DNA of 5,373 bases from contig JAQVYZ010000089.1 of assembly GCA_028708485.1 (NCBI GenBank), forward strand, positions 1-5,373, given 5' to 3'. Each line of letters opens with the position of its first letter. Position 1 is the stretch's first letter. Below, piece after piece: positions 1-5,373 of the stretch. The stretch comes from Caldisericia bacterium. GTDB lineage: Bacteria; Caldisericota; Caldisericia; UBA6126. The position numbers and the translations under genes were made by a program. The notes under the pieces were generated by a model that worked only from the letters and a program-made list of their open reading frames with translations, was not told the origin of the DNA and did not search any database.

Positions 1-95
1 AACCGGCACTCGTGCAGATGTGCATCTAATTGTTCGGCTACACCTAACAAATACTCAGGTGAAAATTGCAGGTAATTAGGTTCCGGGACTTGCAA
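1..95 (-). CDS. possible 5' part of an unrecognised gene, running off the left edge
   Basis: This minus-strand frame is open from a TTG at 95-93 to the window edge, about 31 codons, with protein-like content (for example SPEYLLGVAEQLDAHLHECR). It overlaps the end of the cyclodeaminase gene by about 20 nt in another frame, as a downstream operon gene might, and no terminator hairpin lies between them. The other two minus frames are closed here. Weak points are the lack of an ATG or GTG start, the lack of a clear ribosome binding site before the TTG, and a stretch short enough to be open by chance. A plus-strand frame ending at TAG 77-79 is also open back to the edge and is a competing reading. 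The product is not recognised. A Y-L-x-F-S start near a folate gene faintly recalls the N-terminus of exonuclease VII large subunit (XseA), but that is speculation. Confidence 0.3.
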   Translation of the reverse strand, partial: MQVPEPNYLQFSPEYLLGVAEQLDAHLHECR

Positions 96-696
96 GGAGA
101 GTTTCCACGCGATGAAAGATTTTCTGTAGAATTTTTACGGCTCCGCTGCGGAGGGTAATTGTATCCTGCAACATCGTGTTGGCTGCCTCTTTATCTTTGA
201 GAGAAGAAGCGTTAATGAGTACGTTCAAAAATGCGCAATGTATCGCAGATTCCATCATGGAAGCAGCTGATCCGAGATCGCTGATCATATTTTTCTTGAC
301 CTCTTTTTCAAGGATTTCCAGGATGGGAATGCACTTAACACAAGCTTGGATCGTCATTTGTGGAATCGAAGCGGCATACTGCAAGGCTTCCTGCATCTTT
401 TTGCTTCGGTACGCCTTTTCTTCATCATTGGTTTTTGGGAGATGAACCGCATCCATATACCCGTTAAAAGACTTGGCATCTTCATCAATCAAGTAAATCA
501 ACTGTTTTTTGACGCTGTCCAGTTCAGACATATAAGCTGATATGGCGGGAGTTTCCTCAAGAAAATGGGACACCATCAATAGCAAGCCTACTCCCATCGC
601 ACCGGTGGTAGCAGCCGCAGATCCTCCACCAGGAGTGGGTTCCTTTGTAGATAAAGCCTGAACAAAACCCTCAACACTTAAATCTTTTAAACCCAT
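76..696 (-). CDS. fchA: cyclodeaminase/cyclohydrolase family protein (methenyl-THF cyclohydrolase, FchA-like)
   Basis: The 206-residue protein belongs to the formiminotransferase-cyclodeaminase C-terminal family. Free-standing members of about this length act in the cytoplasm as methenyltetrahydrofolate cyclohydrolase or formimino-THF cyclodeaminase, interconverting one-carbon folates. The family signature PTPGGGSAAA is at residues 20-29, followed by the hydrophobic, Gly-rich helix GAMGVGLLLMV (32-42). The conserved segment LIDEDAKSFNGYMDA is at residues 69-83, and the rest is helical, as expected for this all-alpha fold. The ATG at 696-694 is preceded by AGGGAG (709-704) at 7 nt spacing, which supports the start; the stop is TAA at 78-76. 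Length matches the clostridial enzyme, so the gene looks intact. It is transcribed away from der. Family membership is clear; whether it is a cyclohydrolase or a cyclodeaminase cannot be settled from sequence alone, because no formiminotransferase domain is fused or visible nearby. Confidence 0.9.
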   Translation of the reverse strand: MGLKDLSVEGFVQALSTKEPTPGGGSAAATTGAMGVGLLLMVSHFLEETPAISAYMSELDSVKKQLIYLIDEDAKSFNGYMDAVHLPKTNDEEKAYRSKKMQEALQYAASIPQMTIQACVKCIPILEILEKEVKKNMISDLGSAASMMESAIHCAFLNVLINASSLKDKEAANTMLQDTITLRSGAVKILQKIFHRVETLLASPGT

Positions 697-716
697 TCTT
701 TTTCTCCCTTTTGCTA

Positions 717-746
717 TATAATAGAGATATCGTACAGGTTATTATA
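717..746. promoter_or_regulatory. divergent promoter region with two facing TATAAT boxes
   Basis: The 73-bp spacer between fchA and der holds a perfect TATAAT on the plus strand at 717-722 and another on the minus strand at 746-741. If both are -10 boxes, the der transcript would start near 729 and the fchA transcript near 735, so the two starts would be almost superimposed. No good TTGACA-like -35 is visible at 16-18 bp for either box, so the assignment rests on the -10 boxes and the position between divergent genes. An alternative plus-strand -10 is TATTAT/TATAAC at 740-748. Confidence 0.35.
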
Positions 747-769
747 ACAGAAAGCAGATCGGAGCAGAC

Positions 770-2059
770 ATGAAAATTTTCTTAATTGGCCGTTTTTCAG
801 TAGGGAAATCTTCCCTGTTTAACAAAATAACGAAAAAACGCAACATCGTAATGGAGGAAAAAGGAACCACCCGCGATATATTGCGCGAGGATTTTGAATT
901 TGAAGGACGTACCTGGACAATCACTGATTCAGCCGGCATGGAGACACAAGCGTATTCAAACCTGTTTGAGGGTCAGAAACAGATGATTCTCGAAGAGATG
1001 CGAACAGCAAATGTGATTTTTTTCGTAGTGGATGGAGTAGCCGGTGTGACTCCCATGGATTGGGATGTATTACAGCTTCTTCGCGAAAACAATGCCATCG
1101 AAAAAGTTATTTTGCTAATCAATAAACTTGATAAAGGAAAATTCTCAGAATCCGATTTTTACGAGTTGGGTTTGCCAATCCAGTTTGCTGTCTCAGCCAT
1201 GTCCGGGACAGGTTTGTATGATGCTCTGGAAGCGTGCAAAGCATTTGAGGAGTACCCCGCCCTATTCGAAGAGACAGATCTCCCTCCGAAAGTGGCGATT
1301 GTCGGTAGACCGAACGCCGGGAAGTCGACACTGCTGAATAGTTTTCTGAAAACCAACCGATGCTTGGTGAGTGATGAGGAGTTTACGACACGCGATCCGA
1401 TCAAGGAAAGAATCAATACGAAGCATGGTTCCTTTGACCTGATCGATACCGCCGGTATCCGCTTCAACCGCTTGAAGGAATTCGGACCCGTCTACCTGGG
1501 TATGAAAAGGACACTACGGATCATAGAACAGAGCGATGTGGTTCTCTTTGTCTTGGACTCATCCGACCATGTGTACCGGGAAGACCAGCGTATCATGGAC
1601 GCCATTAAAGAAAACAAAAAAGCATGCATCCGATTAATGAATAAAATGGATATTCTTCCGGATCGAGAAGCGTTCGAAAAGGAAGTAGACCTGAAATTCC
1701 GGTACCTGGATTTTGCTCCCCGTCTGTATATCTCAGCCAAAACAAGCAAACACACCGAAAAAATTCCCGCTCTGATACAGCAGGCTTACGCCTCCTACAC
1801 TTCTCGCCAGAGCACTCATCAGGTGAACAAGATGATCCAGCAGATTCTTACAGATGGATCCCTGCCTATGAATAACCGTAAAATACTCTATATCACCCAG
1901 GCGGACATCAAACCGCCTACTTTTGTCTTTTTTGTCAATAAAACCGCCTTATTCGACCAATCCTACATCAACTTTTTCTCAAAACGTATTATCGAATCTT
2001 TGAAACTGGTAGGCACCCCCGTAGACATCATTTTCAAGGGGAGGAGAGACAATGATTAA
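770..2059 (+). CDS. der: ribosome biogenesis GTPase Der (EngA), two tandem GTPase domains plus KH-like domain
   Basis: Der is a cytoplasmic double GTPase needed for maturation of the 50S ribosomal subunit. The 429-residue protein shows both G domains. Domain 1 has P-loop GRFSVGKSS (7-15), TTRD (33-36), DSAG (53-56), NKLD (118-121) and SAMSG (142-146). Domain 2 has GRPNAGKST (179-187), TTRD (206-209), DTAG (226-229), NKMD (291-294) and SAK (322-324). The C-terminal part from about residue 345 matches the Der KH-like domain, including PPTFVFFVN and a TPVDIIFKGR ending. The ATG at 770 has GGAG at 761-764, 5 nt upstream. Domain 1 departs from the usual GRPNVGKST and DTGG motifs and is shorter between P-loop and switch I, so this is a divergent Der, yet all GTP-binding motifs remain. 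The gene overlaps gpsA by 8 nt, an arrangement resembling the der-gpsA neighbourhood of Bacillus. Confidence 0.93.
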   Translation: MKIFLIGRFSVGKSSLFNKITKKRNIVMEEKGTTRDILREDFEFEGRTWTITDSAGMETQAYSNLFEGQKQMILEEMRTANVIFFVVDGVAGVTPMDWDVLQLLRENNAIEKVILLINKLDKGKFSESDFYELGLPIQFAVSAMSGTGLYDALEACKAFEEYPALFEETDLPPKVAIVGRPNAGKSTLLNSFLKTNRCLVSDEEFTTRDPIKERINTKHGSFDLIDTAGIRFNRLKEFGPVYLGMKRTLRIIEQSDVVLFVLDSSDHVYREDQRIMDAIKENKKACIRLMNKMDILPDREAFEKEVDLKFRYLDFAPRLYISAKTSKHTEKIPALIQQAYASYTSRQSTHQVNKMIQQILTDGSLPMNNRKILYITQADIKPPTFVFFVNKTALFDQSYINFFSKRIIESLKLVGTPVDIIFKGRRDND

Positions 2060-3050
2060 CCAAGTGACAGTGATTGGAGCCGGCGCCTGGGGAACCACGA
2101 TCGCCAACCTGTTGGTGAACAAAGGGATTCCAGTCCTATTATGGGTACACACTCCCCAAACCGAAGCGTTGATGAAAAATCAAAAAAGTCCTTATCTGCC
2201 TGGAGTTGCGTTGTCGAAAGATCTTCGGACAACGATTTCTCTCGATTCAGCGCTCTCTTTCTCGCCTGATTGGGTAGTAGCCATACCTTCACGCTTTTTA
2301 TCTGAGATGATTGGCTCGATGAAGCCGCTCGTGAAAGAGAAAACGCACTTGCTCTCGTTGGTGAAGGGAATGATCCTCCAAAAAAAGCCTTTGTGGCTCT
2401 CAGATTATTTTCAGACTGCTTTTCCCTCCTTGCTTCCGGAGCATTTTTCGATTCTCTCGGGTCCGAATTTTGCATTGGAAATTGCGCAGGATTTAATGGC
2501 TGCAACCGTGGTGGCAAGCATCTCGGAAGAGGAAGCGACAGACTGGCAGCAAACGTTGGCTACCCCGAATTTCCGCGTTTACACCAATACGGATGTTTTG
2601 GGAGTACAACTGGGTGGCGTGATGAAAAACATCATTGCATTGGCAGCCGGCATCCTTGATGGCAAGCAATTGGGCAGTAATCTGAAATCCGCTTTGATCG
2701 TTCGCGGGATTCATGAGATGAAGCGGTTAGCAGCTCTGGTAGGCGCGGATCCGAATACCCTTGCGGGTCTTTCCGGCTTAGGTGACCTGATCGGGACCTG
2801 CACCAGCTCGTTAAGTCGGAACCTTTGGGCAGGAACGCTCATCGGACAGGGAAAAAGCTTGGAATTTATCACGAAAACCCACAAAACCGTCGAGGGAATC
2901 GATGCTCTGCCGGCAGTGTTAGCCATGGCAAAAGATAAGATAGAGATGCCCATCAGCGAAGCTTTGTATGCAATCCTGTTCCAGAACAAACCGGTGATGG
3001 ACGCCTTGCATGACTTGATGGCCCGCACCGTCAAACCCGAAAAAAAATAA
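2052..3050 (+). CDS. gpsA: NAD(P)-dependent glycerol-3-phosphate dehydrogenase
   Basis: GpsA reduces dihydroxyacetone phosphate to sn-glycerol 3-phosphate, the backbone for phospholipid synthesis, in the cytoplasm. The 332-residue protein is of normal family length. The N-terminal Rossmann fold carries GAGAWGT (9-15), followed by AIPSRFL (77-83) and VKGM (104-107, with Lys105). The SGPNFALEIA signature is at 136-145. The C-terminal helical domain has GGVMKNIIALAAG (188-200) with the expected catalytic Lys192, then GLSGLGDLIGTCTS (239-252) with Asp245, SRN (255-257) and TVEGIDA (279-285). The ATG lies inside the end of der (ATGATTAA overlap, 2052-2059). A strong GGAGG at 2040-2044, 7 nt upstream and within der codons, sets this start and implies translational coupling. 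The last five codons and the TAA lie in the left arm of a long palindrome, so the gene end and the terminator are fused. Confidence 0.96.
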   Translation: MINQVTVIGAGAWGTTIANLLVNKGIPVLLWVHTPQTEALMKNQKSPYLPGVALSKDLRTTISLDSALSFSPDWVVAIPSRFLSEMIGSMKPLVKEKTHLLSLVKGMILQKKPLWLSDYFQTAFPSLLPEHFSILSGPNFALEIAQDLMAATVVASISEEEATDWQQTLATPNFRVYTNTDVLGVQLGGVMKNIIALAAGILDGKQLGSNLKSALIVRGIHEMKRLAALVGADPNTLAGLSGLGDLIGTCTSSLSRNLWAGTLIGQGKSLEFITKTHKTVEGIDALPAVLAMAKDKIEMPISEALYAILFQNKPVMDALHDLMARTVKPEKK

Positions 3051-3083
3051 ATTGGGACAGTCCCAATTTATTTTTTTTCGGGT
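3035..3083 (+). terminator. perfect 49-nt palindrome, likely intrinsic terminator of der-gpsA
   Basis: The left arm (3035-3057) and right arm (3061-3083) are exact reverse complements over 23 bp, and the C/G at 3058/3060 pair as well, leaving a single A at 3059 at the centre. The GC-rich core is GGGACAGTCCC (3054-3064), flanked by AATTTA and an A8/T8 pair of tracts (3040-3047 and 3071-3078). RNA from gpsA would fold into a hairpin with a U-rich 3' side, which fits an intrinsic terminator, and the symmetry would let it act in both directions. It contains the gpsA stop codon. Unusually, the T tract is part of the paired arm and ends in a paired CGGGT. A REP- or MITE-like palindromic element is the alternative. 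Confidence 0.75.
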
Positions 3084-3086
3084 GCT

Positions 3087-3114
3087 TTGAAAATTGGATT
3101 GATTCTATTATAAT
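3087..3114 (+). promoter_or_regulatory. sigma-A-type promoter for the proline tRNA pair
   Basis: TTGAAA (3087-3092) and a perfect TATAAT (3109-3114) are separated by 16 bp, a near-consensus housekeeping promoter. Transcription would start near 3121, about 14 nt before the first tRNA. It begins directly after the gpsA palindrome, so the tRNAs are likely transcribed independently of der-gpsA. Confidence 0.75.
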
Positions 3115-3134
3115 AATGAAGCGTTTGATACAAT

Positions 3135-3212
3135 CGGGGCGTGGCGCAGTTTGGCTAGCGCACTTGCATGGGGTGCAAGGGGTCGGAAGTTCGAATCTTC
3201 TCGCCCCGACCA
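3135..3212 (+). tRNA. tRNA-Pro, anticodon GGG
   Basis: The full cloverleaf can be folded by eye. The acceptor stem CGGGGCG (3135-3141) pairs with CGCCCCG (3202-3208), and the discriminator A is at 3209 with an encoded CCA (3210-3212). The D arm is GCGC/GCGC (3144-3147, 3158-3161). The anticodon stem CTTGC/GCAAG (3163-3167, 3175-3179) holds loop ATGGGGT with anticodon GGG at 3170-3172. The T arm is GGAAG/CTTCT (3185-3189, 3197-3201) with loop TTCGAAT. The C1-G72 pair, A73 and G37 are typical of bacterial proline tRNA. It reads CCC and CCU codons. Confidence 0.96.
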
Positions 3213-3230
3213 TTTTTTTCAAGACCTTAT

Positions 3231-3307
3231 CGGGGAGTAGCTCAGTTTGGTAGAGCGCTTGGTTCGGGACCAAGAGGTCGTGGGTTCAAATCCCGTCTCC
3301 CCGACCA
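3231..3307 (+). tRNA. tRNA-Pro, anticodon CGG
   Basis: The acceptor stem CGGGGAG (3231-3237) pairs with CTCCCCG (3297-3303), with discriminator A at 3304 and encoded CCA at 3305-3307. The D arm is GCTC/GAGC (3240-3243, 3253-3256). The anticodon stem CTTGG/CCAAG (3258-3262, 3270-3274) encloses loop TTCGGGA with anticodon CGG at 3265-3267. The T arm is GTGGG/CCCGT (3280-3284, 3292-3296) with loop TTCAAAT. It reads CCG codons. It lies 18 nt after tRNA-Pro(GGG) and probably shares its transcript. The two genes differ throughout the arms, so this is not a fresh duplication. Confidence 0.96.
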
Positions 3308-3329
3308 TTTTCATTTCACTGGTTGTTAC

Positions 3330-3366
3330 CCATTAAAAAAACGATGGTTCAATTTTAATTTTTTTT
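3330..3366 (+). terminator. weak candidate terminator of the tRNA transcript
   Basis: A short CCAT/ATGG stem (3330-3333 with 3344-3347, 10-nt A-rich loop) is followed by a T-rich run ending in eight Ts at 3359-3366. The stem is weak and the position suggests termination more than the structure does. Confidence 0.25.
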
Positions 3367-3574
3367 GTAGAGCTTTAACATAAGAAGTCTCAAAAATGTG
3401 TTTATTCAACATAGTTTTCGTATTGATTAGAATTAAAAATCGCTCTAGTTGTCATTGTTTCTGCCTCTATGAAAAGTATATTACTCGCTAATGGATAGTT
3501 TAGAATTCTTTTAATTGAAAACTTTCTGGATACAGCTAACAATTCGGAAAGGTGTGAAATGGAGGGAAAGTGAT

Positions 3575-3580
3575 TATAAT
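3575..3580 (+). promoter_or_regulatory. probable -10 box of the thrS promoter
   Basis: A perfect TATAAT sits 39 nt before the thrS ATG, with a TG at 3571-3572 one base away from the ideal extended -10 position. No good -35 is seen; TGTGAA at 3553-3558 is the best match at 16 bp spacing. It would give a leader of about 33 nt, too short for a T-box. A TTGAAA at 3515-3520 has no good -10 at the right distance. Confidence 0.4.
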
Positions 3581-3619
3581 GATTCCACAACTAAGCAATA
3601 ATTGAAAGGAGAGGGCAGT

Positions 3620-5373
3620 ATGGAAGATTCTTTAGAAATGTTACGTCACAGCGCATCACATCTGTTAGCGCAAGCAGTAAAAAGGTTGTTCCCGGAGACT
3701 CGTTTGGGCATCGGCCCTGCGATTGACACCGGATTTTATTATGATTTTGAGCCAACTACCCTCTGGACATCGGACGATTTATTAACTATCGAAAAAGAGA
3801 TGCACAAAATCAAGAAAGAAAACCTCCTTATCCAAAAAAGCATCTGGACCCGCGAGCAAGCTTTGCAGTATTTTACGGAGCATAACGAGCCGTATAAAGT
3901 AGAATTAGTTCAGGAATTACCCGCAGATGAGCCGATTACTATTTTTCAGCAGGGAGAGTTTTTGGACTTATGCCGGGGTCCTCACCTCGAATCGACTGGG
4001 AATGTCCGTTTTTTCACGTTGTTATCCCTTGCCGGTGCTTATTGGCGCGGAGATGAGCACAGACCAATGCTGCAGCGTATCTACGGCACCGCTTTCTTCT
4101 CTAAAGAAGATTTGGAAGCCTATCTGATCCAGATGGAAGAGGCGAAAAAGCGTGACCATAACAAAATCGGTCGTGAATTAGAGTATTTTACGACCACCTC
4201 GTATATTGGCCAGGGACTACCGATCCTGATGCCCAACGGCGCGAAAGTCATCCAGATTTTACAGCGTTTTGTCGAGGATGAAGAGGAAAGGCGCGGATAC
4301 CTTCTCACCAAAACTCCCTTCATGGCAAAAAGCGATCTCTACAAAATTTCCGGCCACTGGCAGCATTACCGCGAAGGGATGTTTATTATCGGTGATGAAT
4401 CCAAGGACGAGGAAGTACTCGCCCTGCGTCCGATGACTTGTCCGTTCCAATTCCAGGTCTTCCTCTCGAAAACCAGGAGTTACCGGGACCTCCCGATGCG
4501 CCTGAACGAAACTTCCACCCTCTTTCGGAACGAAGCTTCCGGCGAGATGCACGGATTGATTCGTATACGTCAGTTCACGATTTCGGAAGGGCACATCGCC
4601 TGTACGGAAGAACAACTCGCGGATGAATTCGCCGGGTGTGTCACGTTGGCCAATGACCTCCTGGAAGTGATCGGACTACGGGAGGACGTGACCTACCAAT
4701 TCTCTCGGTTTGATCCGACAAAAATGGACAAATACATCGGCTCCCCGGAGCAATGGGTACAGGTCGAAGAGAAAATGAAGAAAATTCTCGACGCGATGCC
4801 TTTCACATATAAGGATGCACCCGGTGAAGCTGCATTTTACGGACCGAAACTTGATTTGCAGATGAAAAACGTGTTCGGCAAAGAAGATACCCTAATCACT
4901 GTTCAAATTGATTTCCAGTTGGCGAGTCGGTTTGAGATGGAATACACCGACGCGGAAGGCAAAAAGCAGTTCCCTTATATCCTGCACCGCACCTCGATAG
5001 GCTGTTATGAGCGCACCCTCGCTCTCCTACTCGAAAAATACGCTGGAGCCCTTCCTCCTTGGATGGCACCGGTCCAAGTCTGTCTGATTCCCATTACCGA
5101 CCAGCAGAAAGAGTACGCGGAAGAGATCCATGGGATTCTGAAAACCGCCGGTATTCGTGTCTGGTTGGATGACCGCGCTGAAACCATGCAGAATAAAATT
5201 CGCCAGGCAGCCCAGCAAAAAATTCCCTACATGTTAGTGATGGGCGGCAGGGAAGCTTCCAGTCTCGAGAAAATGGTCTCTGTCCGGCAACGCAACGGGG
5301 TGGACCTGAAAGCGATGCCTATTGCGGTGTTCCTCGGGAAATTACTGGCACAGATTCAAACCCGTGATAAAAA
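3620..5373 (+). CDS. thrS: threonine--tRNA ligase, TGS-less short form, 3' end outside the window
   Basis: ThrS attaches threonine to tRNA-Thr in the cytoplasm. The frame is open for 584 codons to the right edge, and the C-terminal domain is almost finished, so few codons are missing. The protein starts directly in the editing domain: HSASH (10-14, HxxxH) and CRGPH (118-122) are its four metal-site residues, and AGAYWRGD (138-145) also matches. The class II catalytic core has predicted zinc ligands Cys274, His325 and His456. Motif 2 spans MRLNETSTLFRNE (293-305), and motif 3 ends in GCYERTLALLLE (461-472). The anticodon-binding domain starts around WMAPVQVCLIP (481-491). The N-terminal TGS domain of the E. 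coli-type enzyme is absent. This is not a start-site error, because an in-frame TAA lies at 3599-3601 and AAAGGAG (3605-3611) is 8 nt before the ATG. The sequence around Cys274 is TCPFQFQ rather than NCPGH. Confidence 0.95.
   Translation, partial: MEDSLEMLRHSASHLLAQAVKRLFPETRLGIGPAIDTGFYYDFEPTTLWTSDDLLTIEKEMHKIKKENLLIQKSIWTREQALQYFTEHNEPYKVELVQELPADEPITIFQQGEFLDLCRGPHLESTGNVRFFTLLSLAGAYWRGDEHRPMLQRIYGTAFFSKEDLEAYLIQMEEAKKRDHNKIGRELEYFTTTSYIGQGLPILMPNGAKVIQILQRFVEDEEERRGYLLTKTPFMAKSDLYKISGHWQHYREGMFIIGDESKDEEVLALRPMTCPFQFQVFLSKTRSYRDLPMRLNETSTLFRNEASGEMHGLIRIRQFTISEGHIACTEEQLADEFAGCVTLANDLLEVIGLREDVTYQFSRFDPTKMDKYIGSPEQWVQVEEKMKKILDAMPFTYKDAPGEAAFYGPKLDLQMKNVFGKEDTLITVQIDFQLASRFEMEYTDAEGKKQFPYILHRTSIGCYERTLALLLEKYAGALPPWMAPVQVCLIPITDQQKEYAEEIHGILKTAGIRVWLDDRAETMQNKIRQAAQQKIPYMLVMGGREASSLEKMVSVRQRNGVDLKAMPIAVFLGKLLAQIQTRDK

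Larger units (their letters stand above)
3308..3619 (+). other. AT-rich intergenic region between tRNA-Pro(CGG) and thrS
   Basis: This stretch of 312 bases holds no convincing gene. Its 5' part ends in an eight-T run at 3359-3366, which may terminate the tRNA transcript. Its 3' part carries a TATAAT at 3575-3580 and the thrS ribosome binding site. A possible hairpin pairs CTTTCTGGA (3522-3530) with TTCGGAAAG (3543-3551), 9 bp including two G-T pairs and a 12-nt loop, upstream of the -10 box. A 62-codon minus-strand frame (3590-3402) starting at TTG is open but has no clear ribosome binding site. No T-box signature (AGGGTGGNACCGCG) was found, although thrS of many Bacillota carries one. Confidence 0.6.

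Noticed and set aside
2056..2517. 153-codon minus-strand frame inside gpsA
   Set aside because: It is antisense to a clear gpsA coding region and shows no recognisable domain; it is a shadow of the sense codons.
3285..3307. Phage or island attachment site at the 3' end of tRNA-Pro(CGG)
   Set aside because: tRNA 3' ends are common integration sites, but no direct repeat of this end, integrase or foreign gene occurs downstream; thrS follows.
3031..3383. Short frames on both strands spanning the two tRNA genes
   Set aside because: The tRNA cloverleaves account for this sequence; the translations are by-products of tRNA stems.
3522..3551. Hairpin as a thrS regulatory element
   Set aside because: The stem includes two G-T pairs, no T tract follows, and it lies upstream of the probable -10 box, so it may not be transcribed with thrS.
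3402..3590. 62-codon minus-strand open frame, including a shorter ATG frame beginning MTTRAIFNSNQ that faintly resembles a VapB antitoxin start
   Set aside because: The full frame starts at TTG without a ribosome site. The ATG version is only 17 codons, has no partner toxin gene, and lies in AT-rich sequence where such frames arise by chance.
3308..3619. T-box riboswitch upstream of thrS
   Set aside because: The leader of a Bacillota thrS is a usual place for one, but the AGGGTGGNACCGCG antiterminator sequence, a specifier stem and a terminator before the ATG are all missing, and the likely -10 box leaves only a short leader.
4259..4615. 118-codon minus-strand frame inside thrS
   Set aside because: It is antisense to the conserved ThrS catalytic core, which explains the sequence fully.

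Overview
The window reads as ordinary bacterial chromosome carrying housekeeping genes. It has roughly balanced base composition in the genes and AT-rich gaps. The source is probably Bacillota (Clostridia-like). This rests on the strong AGGAG-type ribosome binding sites, consensus sigma-A-like promoter boxes, tRNA genes with encoded CCA, a der-gpsA gene pair (an arrangement familiar from Bacillus), and a threonyl-tRNA synthetase of the short type lacking a TGS domain. Other phyla, such as spirochaetes, cannot be excluded from sequence alone.

Layout. On the minus strand, positions 696-76 encode a cyclodeaminase/cyclohydrolase (FchA/FTCD-C family) protein of one-carbon folate metabolism. An open frame running off the left edge (95-1, minus) may be the next gene of the same operon. 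A 73-bp divergent spacer (697-769) separates it from the plus-strand pair der (770-2059) and gpsA (2052-3050), which overlap by 8 nt and are probably translationally coupled. The gpsA stop codon lies inside a perfect 49-nt palindrome (3035-3083) that looks like an intrinsic terminator. A near-consensus promoter (3087-3114) then drives two tandem proline tRNAs with anticodons GGG (3135-3212) and CGG (3231-3307). An AT-rich gap of about 310 bp (3308-3619) contains a weak tRNA terminator candidate and a probable thrS promoter, but no recognisable T-box. From 3620 to the right edge runs thrS, open at its end but very nearly complete (584 codons seen).

The genes do not form one pathway. They cover one-carbon metabolism (FchA), ribosome assembly (Der), phospholipid precursor synthesis (GpsA) and translation (tRNA-Pro, ThrS). 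I found no mobile element, CRISPR array, defence cassette or other clearly new system. The points most worth a second look are the long perfect palindrome overlapping the end of gpsA, the TGS-less ThrS with an altered motif around its zinc cysteine, the divergent first GTPase domain of Der, and the two adjacent proline isoacceptor tRNAs.
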